From positions 1 to 45,743 of the forward strand of contig SAAL01000016.1 of assembly GCA_009929445.1 (NCBI GenBank): DNA of 45,743 bases. Reading direction: 5' to 3'. The DNA comes from Bacteroidia bacterium (lineage in GTDB: Bacteria; Bacteroidota; Bacteroidia; Bacteroidales; Paludibacteraceae). The notes under the pieces were generated by a model. It saw nothing but the letters and a program-made list of their open reading frames with translations. It had not been told where the DNA came from and ran no database searches. The translations under genes were made by a program, and so were the position numbers. Positions 15,812 through 25,107 of this stretch are shown here, in pieces. Numbering within the stretch: the stretch's first letter is position 1; each line of letters opens with the position of its first letter.

Positions 15812-15842
15812 GCCCCCTACCCCCCCCTCTAAAGGGGGAATC
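15812..15842 (-). repeat. G/C-rich palindromic intergenic repeat, copy 1 (5' of sufE)
   Basis: Plus-strand GCCCCCT, a C-run, then CTAAAGGGGGAA. It shares its core with copies near 29686, 45494 and 45604, and its edge lies 11 bases upstream of the sufE ATG. Confidence 0.8.
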
Positions 15843-15988
15843 TTGAGCATATTTTATAGATTATATGTATTTAAGTTTAGAAAAATCATATTTTAACAAT
15901 TTGCTTGCTTCACTTTCGCTCATTGAAAGCAATATTTCTTTCCTTTTGAGTCTGTCTCGACTTATCGGTAGAATTAGAGGACGTTGCG

Positions 15989-17212
15989 TTATCCCAACAT
16001 TCCAACAACCCGCTTTAGTGCTTCAATAAATGTATCCACTTCTTCTTTCGTATTGTAAAATGAGAACGACGCACGAACTGTTCCGGGTATTCCGAGTGAA
16101 TCTATCAGTGGCTGAGCGCAGTGATGTCCGGTTCTCACGGCTATACCGAGTTTGTCCAGCAACATGCCGATATCGTAAGGATGAATATCGCCAACCAGGA
16201 AAGAAATAACAGCACTTTTCCTGTCGGAAGTGCCGATAATTCTCATTCCGGTTATTTCCATCAATCTTTTGGTGGCATATTCAGTCAGTTCTTTTTCATA
16301 AGCGGCAATGCGTTCTATTCCGATTTTCTCCATGTATTTCAGCGCCTCAGCCAATGCTGTAGAGCCGATATAATCGGGTGTTCCTGCCTCGAATTTGAAT
16401 GGAAGTTCGTTGTAGGTTGTTTTCTCAAAAGTGACGGTTTGAATCATTTCGCCTCCACCCTGATAGGGCGGAATTTTCTCGAGCCATTCACGCTTGCCGT
16501 AAAGCACTCCGATACCGGTGGGAGCATACACTTTATGACCTGAAAAAACGTAAAAATCGGCATCCAAATCCTGCATGTCGACTTTGATGTGCGGGATGGC
16601 CTGAGCGCCGTCTATCAGTATCGGAACATGGCCGGCGTGAGCCGCCTTAATGATTTCTTTCACGGGATTGATGGTTCCGAGTACGTTTGAAACGTGTGTG
16701 ATGGCTACTAATTTCGTTCTTGTATTTATCAGAGAACGAAAAACATCCGGATTCAGTTCCCCTTTTTCGTTTATCGGAATAATGCGCAGTTTCATCCCTT
16801 TCCGCTCGCAAAGCATTTGCCACGGAACGATGTTGGAATGATGCTCCATGACCGAAATCACAATTTCGTCGCCTTCGCTGCAGGCATATTCGCCATACGA
16901 AAATGCAACGAGATTTATCGCTTCGGTAGTGCCGCGGGTGAAAATGATTTCATCAGATGAAGCAGCATTGATGTATGATGCAACGAATTTTCGGGCTTCT
17001 TCATGGGCTTCCGTAGCTTTCTGGCTCAGAAAGTGTACCCCGCGATGAATGTTGCCATTCAGGTGCTCGTAGCCATACACAATTCGGTCGAGCACTGCTT
17101 TTGGCTTTTGGGTGGTGGCAGCGTTATCAAAATAGATAAGTGGCTTGTTGTATATCTTCTCTGTAAGTATTGGGAAATCGGTTCGGATATGTTGTATTTC
17201 CAGGGGAGTCAT
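15989..17212 (-). CDS. sufS: Cysteine desulfurase SufS
   Basis: A 407-residue PLP enzyme of the group II desulfurases, which release sulfur from cysteine as an enzyme persulfide. The PLP lysine is Lys227 in 'FSGHKVYAPTGIG', and the catalytic cysteine is Cys365 in 'RTGHHCAQP'. 'TRGTTEAINLVA' and 'MEHHSNIVPWQ' complete the cofactor pocket. Length and motifs are canonical. It precedes sufE on the same strand; a -7 element (17243-17250) lies before it. Association with sufE rather than sufBCD is the only unusual point. Confidence 0.95.
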   Translation of the reverse strand: MTPLEIQHIRTDFPILTEKIYNKPLIYFDNAATTQKPKAVLDRIVYGYEHLNGNIHRGVHFLSQKATEAHEEARKFVASYINAASSDEIIFTRGTTEAINLVAFSYGEYACSEGDEIVISVMEHHSNIVPWQMLCERKGMKLRIIPINEKGELNPDVFRSLINTRTKLVAITHVSNVLGTINPVKEIIKAAHAGHVPILIDGAQAIPHIKVDMQDLDADFYVFSGHKVYAPTGIGVLYGKREWLEKIPPYQGGGEMIQTVTFEKTTYNELPFKFEAGTPDYIGSTALAEALKYMEKIGIERIAAYEKELTEYATKRLMEITGMRIIGTSDRKSAVISFLVGDIHPYDIGMLLDKLGIAVRTGHHCAQPLIDSLGIPGTVRASFSFYNTKEEVDTFIEALKRVVGMLG

Positions 17213-17242
17213 TATTTTTAATACAAATCTGTTTATTGACTA

Positions 17243-17250
17243 CAAAATTA
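17243..17250 (-). promoter_or_regulatory. -7 element of sufS
   Basis: The minus strand reads TAATTTTG about 30 bases before the sufS ATG. A TTG 23 bases further upstream is a loose -33 candidate. Nothing else is recognised in 17213-17426 apart from a 7-bp inverted repeat (17380-17386 with 17409-17415). Confidence 0.35.
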
Positions 17251-17426
17251 GTGATTTTTTTATGAATTATATGCAATGAAAATGAAAAACAACTCACGCT
17301 CAACCTTGTACAGAAGGAATGTTGAATTTTTCACAACGTAATCGATTGACATATGAACTGATTTTTTAACAGAACCGGGAGCACTGAAAATGATTTTTTC
17401 GGTTATTACAGTGCTAAATACGCTCG

Positions 17427-18359
17427 TTATTCATCCCAGAGATTTTTATAGGTGTAAGGCCCGTGAGGTACGACTGCATAAAGTCCCTTGGCGTTTCGCA
17501 GATTCCGGTTCAGTTTAGCCAATTCCGACATATCACTTTCATCCAATTTCACCTGCAACGAGCCGAAATTTTCGCGGATTCGTTCCGTGTTTACCGATTT
17601 TGGAATGACTGCTGTGTTACGCTCCATGCCCCAGGAAAGAATCACCTGAGCTTCCGTGCAGTTATGCTTTTCGGCTATTTTTTGTACAACCGGATTTTTG
17701 GTAATCGATTCTTCGGATTGCATCATATGCCGGCTGCCAAGCGGCGAATAGGCTGTGACAAGTATGTTGTTTTCTTTGCAGAAAGCAATCAGTTTGATCT
17801 GCTGAAAATACGGATGAACCTCCACCTGATTTACTTCTGGCTTTACGGCAGAGTTTTCGATGATGGCGGTCAATTTCGGGATGCTGAAATTCGATACTCC
17901 GATATGCTTCGCCAGACCCATTTCCTTAATGCCTTCCATCGCTTTCCAGGTCGCAGAAAGTGGCATTTCGTCCAGCGAATATTGGTCATCGGAGGTTTGA
18001 GCATGTTCTTTTTTGAAAGCCAGTGGCCAGTGAATGAGATATAAATCCAGGTAATCGAGTTGCAAATCTTTCAGAGATTGACGGATGGCTGGTTCCACCT
18101 GTTCGGGTGAATGAAAATTGTTCCATAATTTGGAAGTTATGAACATTTCTTCGCGCTTAACAATGTTCTCAGCGAATAAATATTTCAAAGCCTTGCCGAT
18201 TTCTTTTTCATTTTTGTAAATGTATGCGCAGTCAATATGTCGATAGCCAGTTTTAACTGCTTCCACGACAGCTTCATATACTTCCGTTGGTTTTGAGAGC
18301 CAGGTGCCGAGCCCCAATACAGGCATCGAATCGCCGTTTAAAAAATTTAATGTATTCAT
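17427..18359 (-). CDS. Aldo/keto reductase
   Basis: A 310-residue NADPH-dependent TIM-barrel reductase. The full catalytic tetrad is present: Asp43 and Tyr48 in 'HIDCAYIYKNE', Lys77 in 'ITSKLWN', and His110 in 'LYLIHWPL'. The coenzyme-binding 'VIPKSVNTERIRENF' lies in the C-terminal third. The sequence resembles the AKR branch of aldehyde/aldose reductases. Physiological substrate is unknown. It is a monocistronic gene, divergent from the hexosaminidase at 18489. Confidence 0.92.
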   Translation of the reverse strand: MNTLNFLNGDSMPVLGLGTWLSKPTEVYEAVVEAVKTGYRHIDCAYIYKNEKEIGKALKYLFAENIVKREEMFITSKLWNNFHSPEQVEPAIRQSLKDLQLDYLDLYLIHWPLAFKKEHAQTSDDQYSLDEMPLSATWKAMEGIKEMGLAKHIGVSNFSIPKLTAIIENSAVKPEVNQVEVHPYFQQIKLIAFCKENNILVTAYSPLGSRHMMQSEESITKNPVVQKIAEKHNCTEAQVILSWGMERNTAVIPKSVNTERIRENFGSLQVKLDESDMSELAKLNRNLRNAKGLYAVVPHGPYTYKNLWDE

Positions 18360-18424
18360 CTCATTCGTTATTTGTTTTTATTGTTTGAAAATTGTGGTTG
18401 AAATATTTTACTGCGTAATTTCAG

Positions 18425-18456
18425 TTTGCAGAATACTAACGAAATTTGTAGCTTTG
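18425..18456 (+). promoter_or_regulatory. Promoter of the GH20 hexosaminidase gene
   Basis: TTTG (18425-18428), 20 bases, TAGCTTTG (18449-18456): a consensus promoter. Initiation near 18463 lies downstream of the longest possible start (18426) and so selects the ATG at 18489. Confidence 0.75.
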
Positions 18457-18488
18457 TAGTTCAAAAAAATTACCATAAAATCACCACT

Positions 18489-20393
18489 ATGAGAAAAAAC
18501 ATCCTCGCATTTTGTCTGACCTTATTCTTTTCAGGCATGTATGCTCAGCAGGCACCGGCCACGCACTTAAATATTATTCCCGAACCGGTTTCCACAATTG
18601 TAAAAAAAGGCACATTCTCGTCTCCGAAACACATTACGGTATCCAGACCTGATGGTGCGGATAACGACTTGACTGTCAATTTCCTGACAGAAAAACTCAG
18701 GAATTTCACCGACGGCAAGGTGACGGTAAAAAACTCCGGTAAAGCTACCATTCAACTCATCTTGAATACAACAAAAGATACATCGATTGGTAATGAAGGA
18801 TATACACTCACTGTTTTACCAAAAAATATCACTATCAGGGCAAACTCGGCTGCCGGCTTGTTTTACGGAGTTCAAACGCTGGTACAACTTTTTCCGCCTG
18901 AAATTGAAAGCCCGCATACCACTGCATGCAATGACGTGAAAATTCCGGTGCTTGAAATCACCGATTATCCGCGTGTAGGCTGGCGGGGGTTGATGCTCGA
19001 TGTTGCACGCCATTTTTTTACAGTGGATGAAGTGAAACAGTACATCGACAAAATGGTTCGCTACAAATACAACATGCTTCACTGGCACCTGACCGACGAT
19101 GAAGGGTGGCGCATTGAAATAAAATCACTCCCGAAACTTACATCGGTGGGAGCGTGGCGGGTGGAAAAAACGGGTTGGTTTGGCAGTTTTGCTCCTGCAA
19201 AATCCGACGAACCCAAAAATTACGGCGGATATTACACGCAGGAACAGATCAAAGACGTGATTGCTTACGCCAAAGAACGTCATGTGCAGATTATGCCTGA
19301 AATTGATGTTCCGGGTCATAGTTCGGCTGCACTGGCTGCTTATCCGGATCTGTCGTGCTTCCCCGAAACCGACGATAAACACGTGAGAGACGGAGCTCCC
19401 TTTTTAGACTGGAATACAGGCGGGCGACCTGCAGCTATCATGGAAAATACACTTTGCCCGGCCAACGAAAATGTGTACGATTTTATGGATAAGGTGCTCA
19501 CCGAAGTGGCTGCGTTGTTCCCTTTCGAATACATCCACACCGGCGGAGACGAGGCTCCCTACACATTCTGGGAAAAAAGTCCCGCTGTGAAACAGCTGAT
19601 GGAACGCGAGGGACTTAAGAATATGGCCGAAGTTCAGTCCTGGTTTGGAAAAAGAGTGGAAAAAATCATTCTTGCCAAAGGAAAAAAAATGATGGGTTGG
19701 GACGAAATTCTGGAAGGAGGCATCACACCAACCACCGGACTGATGAGCTGGCGCGGAATTAGTTACGGTATCGAAGCTTCAAAATCGGGACATCCTGTAG
19801 TGATGAGCCCGTCCAATTTCGTTTACATCGATTTGATGCAGGGCGATGTGAGCACCGAACCTCGCGTTTACAACTCGCTAAGACTCAATCAAACCTATAA
19901 GTTCAATCCGATTCCCGAAGGTTCCGATGGCCGGTATATCCTGGGAGGTCAGGGAAATCTGTGGACCGAGCAAATTTACAACATGCGGCAGGCAGAATAT
20001 ATGACCTGGCCACGCGGACTTGCCATAGCCGAATCGCTTTGGTCGCCGGAAGGCAAAAAAGACTATAATAACTTTATACGAAAGACCGAAAACCATTTCA
20101 TCCGGTTTGACTTTGCCGAAACAAAATACTCCCGGGCCATGTACGATCCGATAATACGGGTGAAAAAGGAAGGAGAAAATTATTTGGTGGAACTTACACC
20201 CGAAATTGAGGGGCTGGATATTTATACCAGTTTTGATAATTCGGAACCTGATCGTTTCTATCCGAATTACTCGAGCCCGCAGATCATTCCCAAAGATGCC
20301 GGACAAATGAAAATAACCACCTACAAGGGCACTAAGCGGGTGGGTCGAATGATTACCCTGCAAGTGGAAGACCTGAAAAGGAGGGTGAAATAA
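18489..20393 (+). CDS. Beta-N-acetylhexosaminidase (GH20), exported
   Basis: A 634-residue secreted or periplasmic glycoside hydrolase that removes terminal N-acetylglucosamine or galactosamine residues. A signal peptide ends near 'GMYAQQ' (residues ~1-20). An N-terminal GH20b domain (~25-150) follows, then the catalytic barrel opening with 'YPRVGWRGLMLDVARHF'. The substrate-assisted catalytic pair is Asp354-Glu355 in 'HTGGDEAPYTFW'. 'MGWDEILEGG' and 'LWTEQIYN' are also family-typical. A short C-terminal beta domain follows ('IYTSFDNSEPDRF'). The start at 18489 is chosen because the promoter lies at 18425-18456 and the signal peptide begins there. It is convergent with the methyltransferase and they share a terminator. 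Confidence 0.93.
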   Translation: MRKNILAFCLTLFFSGMYAQQAPATHLNIIPEPVSTIVKKGTFSSPKHITVSRPDGADNDLTVNFLTEKLRNFTDGKVTVKNSGKATIQLILNTTKDTSIGNEGYTLTVLPKNITIRANSAAGLFYGVQTLVQLFPPEIESPHTTACNDVKIPVLEITDYPRVGWRGLMLDVARHFFTVDEVKQYIDKMVRYKYNMLHWHLTDDEGWRIEIKSLPKLTSVGAWRVEKTGWFGSFAPAKSDEPKNYGGYYTQEQIKDVIAYAKERHVQIMPEIDVPGHSSAALAAYPDLSCFPETDDKHVRDGAPFLDWNTGGRPAAIMENTLCPANENVYDFMDKVLTEVAALFPFEYIHTGGDEAPYTFWEKSPAVKQLMEREGLKNMAEVQSWFGKRVEKIILAKGKKMMGWDEILEGGITPTTGLMSWRGISYGIEASKSGHPVVMSPSNFVYIDLMQGDVSTEPRVYNSLRLNQTYKFNPIPEGSDGRYILGGQGNLWTEQIYNMRQAEYMTWPRGLAIAESLWSPEGKKDYNNFIRKTENHFIRFDFAETKYSRAMYDPIIRVKKEGENYLVELTPEIEGLDIYTSFDNSEPDRFYPNYSSPQIIPKDAGQMKITTYKGTKRVGRMITLQVEDLKRRVK

Positions 20394-20429
20394 CCAAAAA
20401 ACAGCGGCTGCACAGCTGCTGTTTTTTGG
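20394..20429. terminator. Bidirectional terminator between GH20 and methyltransferase genes
   Basis: CCAAAAAACAGC (20394-20405) pairs with GCTGTTTTTTGG (20418-20429). The A-rich and T-rich arms let it act on both converging transcripts. Confidence 0.85.
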
Positions 20430-20458
20430 TTTGTTCAGAATGAAAACAGATTGATTTC

Positions 20459-21361
20459 TTATTCCTTTTCGAGAAAATATACCAGCGAACTACTTTTGGT
20501 AACATCCGAAAAAGACGAAAATAATCCGCCTGATCCGCTCATCATTCCTCTTATGAAAGGGAATTTTTTGCGGGAATACTTCTCGCTCATCATGGAGATG
20601 TAAAAGGCATCAAATGGCATTTTTTTAACATCGGTCATGTACAGTCCGTGTATTCCGGCAAGCATTTCTATTTGTTCTTTTCTGAAATGCCACAGGTGTC
20701 GGGGCACGTCGTATGCAGCCCACAGATTGCCGTATTTCAGGGCATCGTAGGAGTTGCAGTTGGGTACGGCAATCACCAGTTTTCCACCCGTTTTGAGTAG
20801 CGTAACCAACTGATATGCAGTGTCATTGAGGTTTTCTATGTGCTCAAGTACATGCCAGAGAGTAATGACATCGAACGTTTCCGGGTGTTCCGGTGCATGT
20901 TTTTTAACGAAGTCATCTATGGAAGGAAATGCTGTAAGCTGAAAATTTTTTTCGGCAAACCGACGTGCCGAATCGTTTTTTTCCACTACAGATACATCCC
21001 ATCCGCGTGCTTTCATTTCAGCTGCAAAATAGCCTGTGCCAGTACCTACATCCAGCAATTTTCCTGATCTCAATCCTGTATTTTCTTCTATCCAGCCTGC
21101 TTTTTTTCGCAGCATCAGCTTTCTAACCCGGTGATACACGGCATTGACAATTCCTTTCTTCGTATCGCTGTGTGAAATGTAATCGGAGGTTTCGTAGTAT
21201 TTGCCAATCTCGTTTTCGGCAGGAAAGTCTTTCGTAATCCTCATTTTACATTTTTCGCATTCAACTATTTCAAATGTTTCGCCGCTTACAAAATGATCTT
21301 TGCAGTCGAAAACCTTGCTGAATGTATTGTTTCCACAGATCGGACAGGTATTATTTGTCAT
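20459..21361 (-). CDS. SAM-dependent methyltransferase with N-terminal zinc ribbon
   Basis: About 300 residues. The N-terminus has two Cys pairs ('CPICGN' and 'CEKCKM'), a zinc-ribbon arrangement common in class I methyltransferases of sugar and envelope pathways. The Rossmann methyltransferase core follows, with motif I 'LLDVGTGTGYFAAEM', an acidic 'VVEKND' and the post-I 'DVITLWHVLEHIENL'. Substrate is unknown. The open frame extends to an ATG at 21391, but a -7 element at 21389-21396 makes the ATG at 21361 ('MTNNTCPIC') more likely. The C-terminus ends in 'SLVYFLEKE', like membrane-associated relatives. Confidence 0.82.
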   Translation of the reverse strand: MTNNTCPICGNNTFSKVFDCKDHFVSGETFEIVECEKCKMRITKDFPAENEIGKYYETSDYISHSDTKKGIVNAVYHRVRKLMLRKKAGWIEENTGLRSGKLLDVGTGTGYFAAEMKARGWDVSVVEKNDSARRFAEKNFQLTAFPSIDDFVKKHAPEHPETFDVITLWHVLEHIENLNDTAYQLVTLLKTGGKLVIAVPNCNSYDALKYGNLWAAYDVPRHLWHFRKEQIEMLAGIHGLYMTDVKKMPFDAFYISMMSEKYSRKKFPFIRGMMSGSGGLFSSFSDVTKSSSLVYFLEKE

Positions 21362-21388
21362 TTTTTTAAGTTGATTATTCATAAAGTG

Positions 21389-21396
21389 CAAAGATA
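21389..21396 (-). promoter_or_regulatory. -7 element of the methyltransferase gene
   Basis: The minus strand reads TATCTTTG. Initiation near 21382 supports the internal ATG at 21361. No -33 box is clear. Confidence 0.42.
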
Positions 21397-21560
21397 GTGC
21401 GTTTTCCTGAACCGGAATCCGAGAAGAAGTATTTTTTATTTAATTCCGCTTTCATATTTTGAAAAAACACTTTCTCCGGACATCGAATCATTTTGCGGTT
21501 TTTTCTCTTAATTAATTAAAATTTACCTCTTTAATCTGAACAAAACCGGTAAAAATGTAC

Positions 21561-21568
21561 TACTTTTG
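21561..21568 (+). promoter_or_regulatory. -7 element before the YfhO-ftsX-uppP-truB gene line
   Basis: TACTTTTG lies 39 bases before the YfhO ATG. The -33 region is not recognisable. Confidence 0.42.
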
Positions 21569-21607
21569 TATGATTTTTCCCAAAAACTTCCATTTTAAAA
21601 CTGACGA

Positions 21608-24112
21608 ATGATTTTTACCAAAACAAACTTGCGCTCCTTAACTCCGCACCTGGTTGCACTTTTATTATTTATTGTCATTGCGTTTGCTTATTTTTTACCT
21701 GTAATAGAGGGTAAGGAGTTGGTGGCTCATGATACGGATAGCTGGCGGAGTATGGCGCAGGAAACCATTGAGTACAATAAATCTCACGATGATGTGACTC
21801 TCTGGACTAATTCGATGTTTGGAGGAATGCCTAACTATCAGATTTCGATGGTGCAGCCCAATAATGTACTTCAGTATGTTGAGAAGGTGATTTTGAGTTT
21901 TCCGCGTCCGGTATCAAACGTGTTTCTTTATCTCATTTGTTTCTATATACTTTTGCTGTCATTTGGATTAAAACCGTGGCAGGCAATTGCCGGTGCCATC
22001 GGTTTCACGTTTGCATCTTACAACTTTATTGTCATAGCTGCGGGACACAATTCCAAAGCAATTACGATTGCATACGTAGCACCTCTCATTGGAGCCGTAT
22101 TTCTGGCTTTCAGGGAAAAACGATTGCTGGGCGCAGTGCTTACGGCTTTTTTTCTAAGTCTGGCTATACGTGCCAATCATATTCAGATTCTTTACTACAC
22201 GCTCATTATACTCTTCTTCTTTGCTATTGTTGAGTTCATTTTCAGCATCAGGGAGAAAAAATTTCCGGATTTTCTCAAATCGGCAGGCGTTCTGATCATT
22301 GCAGCTATAATTGCAGTAGGGATGAATGCCACCTCGCTGCTTACGACCTATGAATACAGTCATTACACCATGCGCGGCAAATCCAATGGCCTCACAGCTG
22401 ACACTCAAAGTTCGCAGCACGGACTTAACAAAGAATATATTACTCAGTGGAGTTATGGTGTGGATGAAACTCTCACACTGCTTATTCCTGATTTTATGGG
22501 TGGTGCAAGCACAGGCAAACTCAGTCTGAAAAGTGAAACGGCCGGGCATCTGAAAAATCTGGGGGTTCCGGATGGACAAATTAAACAAATAGTTACACAG
22601 CTGCCCCTTTACCGGGGTACACAGCCCGGTACTTCGGGTCCGGTTTATCTGGGAGCTATCGTGATTTTTCTTTTCGTGCTGAGTTTTTTTGTAGTGGATA
22701 AAAAGTTGAAATGGTGGCTCGTGCCGATGATAATTCTAACCATGATGCTTTCCTGGGGAAAAAATTTCATGCCTCTGACCGATTTCTTTATCGATTATGT
22801 ACCCATGTACAATAAGTTCAGAGCTGTGTCCATGACACTCTTTGCAACCGGATTCGGTATTGCACTGCTGGCATTTCTGGCTATGAAAGAAGTATATGAG
22901 GGTAATATTTCAAAAGAAAAACTTACAAAATCGATTACTGTCAGTGCCCTGATAACTGGTGGAATTTGTCTTGTTTTTGCTTTGGTTCCATCACTTGCGG
23001 GCAGTTTTGTGTCGCCCCAGGATGCGCAGTTTCAGGGTGATTATGCGTTTCTGAAAGATACATTGCCACTCGACCGCCAGTCGCTGCTTCGTTCGGATGC
23101 TTTCCGTTCGCTGGTATTCATTATCCTGGGAGCATTTGTACTTTGGTCGTTTGTTAAGGGTTTTCTGAAAAAAAACGTATCGATAGCATTGCTGGCATTT
23201 TTTATTCTCATTGACCTTTTCCCGGTAGCCAAACGTTACCTCAACGACGATAATTTCGAATCAAAACGTCCGACGCAGCTGGTACAAAAAACTCCTGCCG
23301 ATGAAGCCATTTTGCAGGATAAATCGCAGTTCCGCATCCTTGATGCTACGGTTGATATTTTTAACGATGCCACACCTTCCTATTTCCACAAAAACATTGG
23401 CGGATATCATGCCGCAAAACTCCGGCGCTATCAGGAATTGATCAACATGCAACTTACCGGTGAAATAGGAAAACTTTTCGGTGCTTTCGGGTCTGCCACT
23501 ACGGCTGAATCCATCACTCCGGTGTTTGATTCGCTCCGGGTGATGAATATGCTGAATATGAAATATGTGATTTACAACAAGCAGGCACCGCCGCTCGTAA
23601 ATCCTTACCACAACGGCAATGCATGGTTTGTAAATAATATACGCATTGCTCAGGATGCCAATGAAGAAATGAAACTTCTGGGTGAAATTGACACCCGGCA
23701 CGAACTGGTTATCGATAAATCGCTGACCTCTGCACTGCCTTCAAAGGTTACGCCGGATTCGACGGCAAAAATTTCACTCAAATCTTACGCTCCCAATCAT
23801 CTGATTTACAGTGTGGATACTAAAACTGATCAGGTGGCTGTATTCTCTGAAATATATTATGATAAAGGCTGGAAAGCTACCATCGATGGTAATGAAGTAC
23901 CTTATACCCGTGTAAATTACCTCCTGCGCGCCATGCCGCTCAAAGCCGGAAGCTATGATGTGGAGTTCCGGTTTGCACCCGGTTCGTACAGTACAGGTAA
24001 TTTGCTGGCTTTGATTTCGTCGGTGCTGCTCATAATCGGCCTGGCAACGTATTTGTTTTTATTTTTCAGAAAAAAGAAAAGTGGTGCTGCAGAAATGAAT
24101 ACTGCAAAATAA
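21608..24112 (+). CDS. YfhO family multi-spanning membrane protein
   Basis: An 834-residue integral membrane protein of the YfhO family (related in design to GT-C glycosyltransferases). About 12 hydrophobic spans are seen in the first ~560 residues, and a soluble extracytoplasmic domain at ~570-800 precedes a last span and a Lys-rich end. The first loop has the family's 'DTDSWRSMAQE' acidic motif. The soluble part contains 'FSEIYYDKGWKATIDG' and 'RAMPLKAGSYDVEFRF', both characteristic. In some bacteria YfhO proteins glycosylate lipoteichoic acid; in Bacteroidota the role is undefined. It is followed by ftsX after 28 bases. Confidence 0.85.
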   Translation: MIFTKTNLRSLTPHLVALLLFIVIAFAYFLPVIEGKELVAHDTDSWRSMAQETIEYNKSHDDVTLWTNSMFGGMPNYQISMVQPNNVLQYVEKVILSFPRPVSNVFLYLICFYILLLSFGLKPWQAIAGAIGFTFASYNFIVIAAGHNSKAITIAYVAPLIGAVFLAFREKRLLGAVLTAFFLSLAIRANHIQILYYTLIILFFFAIVEFIFSIREKKFPDFLKSAGVLIIAAIIAVGMNATSLLTTYEYSHYTMRGKSNGLTADTQSSQHGLNKEYITQWSYGVDETLTLLIPDFMGGASTGKLSLKSETAGHLKNLGVPDGQIKQIVTQLPLYRGTQPGTSGPVYLGAIVIFLFVLSFFVVDKKLKWWLVPMIILTMMLSWGKNFMPLTDFFIDYVPMYNKFRAVSMTLFATGFGIALLAFLAMKEVYEGNISKEKLTKSITVSALITGGICLVFALVPSLAGSFVSPQDAQFQGDYAFLKDTLPLDRQSLLRSDAFRSLVFIILGAFVLWSFVKGFLKKNVSIALLAFFILIDLFPVAKRYLNDDNFESKRPTQLVQKTPADEAILQDKSQFRILDATVDIFNDATPSYFHKNIGGYHAAKLRRYQELINMQLTGEIGKLFGAFGSATTAESITPVFDSLRVMNMLNMKYVIYNKQAPPLVNPYHNGNAWFVNNIRIAQDANEEMKLLGEIDTRHELVIDKSLTSALPSKVTPDSTAKISLKSYAPNHLIYSVDTKTDQVAVFSEIYYDKGWKATIDGNEVPYTRVNYLLRAMPLKAGSYDVEFRFAPGSYSTGNLLALISSVLLIIGLATYLFLFFRKKKSGAAEMNTAK

Positions 24113-24140
24113 TTTATTCCGATCAATCGAATTTTTACTC

Positions 24141-25025
24141 ATGCCAAAAAAGAAAATAAGAAAGAAAAAATATTACGTCAGAAATGCCGGAGTCACTGCC
24201 ACATTCAGTATGTCGCTGGTGCTGTTTCTGATTGGTTTGCTCGCTCTGTCACTTTTCCTCACACGTGATATGACCAATTTTGTTAAAGAAAACCTCAATC
24301 TTTCCGTTGTTCTGAGCGAGGAAATAACCGAATCGCAGACAAAAGCAATTGAAAAATACCTGACTAAGTCGGATTTTGCAAAATCGGTTGAATATATTTC
24401 CAAGGAGCAGGCACTCAAAGAGCACGTTGAATACCTGGGTGAAGATCCGGAGGCTTTTCTGGGATATAATCCGCTATTTGCACAGTTTGAAGTGAAACTG
24501 AACGCCCGGTATGCCAACAACGACAGTGTGCCGGTCATCGAATCGAAATTGAAACGATTTGGTAAGAGCATTGAAGAAGTAAGTTATCAGAAAGATGTGA
24601 TAGCTCAGGTGAATGAAAATATTCGAAAAATCAGCATCATACTGATCGGGATAGTAAGCGTGCTGTTACTGATTTCTTTTGCGTTGATTAACAATACGGT
24701 ACGGCTTCGGATATACTCCAACCGTTTTCTGATAAACACCATGAAGCTGGTCGGTGCCAAAAGCTGGTTTATCCGCAAGCCTTATATGAAACAAAGTGTA
24801 ATTAACGGGCTTGTGGCAGCTCTCATAGCGTTGGGTTTGCTTGCAGCCTTGGTTTATTATTTTAAATTCAACTTTGGACTTGACACGGATTTAATAAAAC
24901 AGAAAACCGCACTGATAGTAGCGGCAATCGTCATCGTTTCGGGAGTGATACTTACGGTCATTTCATCTTACTTTGCTGTAGGGCGTTATATCCGAATGCG
25001 TACCGACGATATGTTTTATGTGTGA
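24141..25025 (+). CDS. ftsX: Cell division protein FtsX
   Basis: A 294-residue permease-like subunit of the FtsEX complex, which couples the divisome to peptidoglycan hydrolases. A basic cytoplasmic start ('KKKIRKKKYYVRN') is followed by one transmembrane span, an extracytoplasmic domain (~50-165) with 'VLSEEITESQTKAIEKYL' and 'YISKEQALKE', then three spans with the FtsX permease motif around 'NTMKLVGAKSWFIRKPYM'. The partner ATPase FtsE is not adjacent. The next genes (DUF3098, uppP, truB) follow on the same strand, an order I recall as frequent in Bacteroidota. Confidence 0.92.
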   Translation: MPKKKIRKKKYYVRNAGVTATFSMSLVLFLIGLLALSLFLTRDMTNFVKENLNLSVVLSEEITESQTKAIEKYLTKSDFAKSVEYISKEQALKEHVEYLGEDPEAFLGYNPLFAQFEVKLNARYANNDSVPVIESKLKRFGKSIEEVSYQKDVIAQVNENIRKISIILIGIVSVLLLISFALINNTVRLRIYSNRFLINTMKLVGAKSWFIRKPYMKQSVINGLVAALIALGLLAALVYYFKFNFGLDTDLIKQKTALIVAAIVIVSGVILTVISSYFAVGRYIRMRTDDMFYV

Positions 25026-25029
25026 TTTC

Positions 25030-25060
25030 GGAATTCAGAATACAGAATACAGAACACAGA
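25030..25060 (+). repeat. Heptanucleotide tandem repeat between ftsX and the DUF3098 gene
   Basis: A 7-base period (units close to TACAGAA) repeats about four times with small changes, directly after the ftsX stop codon. Confidence 0.7.
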
Positions 25061-25107
25061 TTTTGAAGTATTTACACATAGAAAAAACGAAAAAAAACTG
25101 ACTAAAT

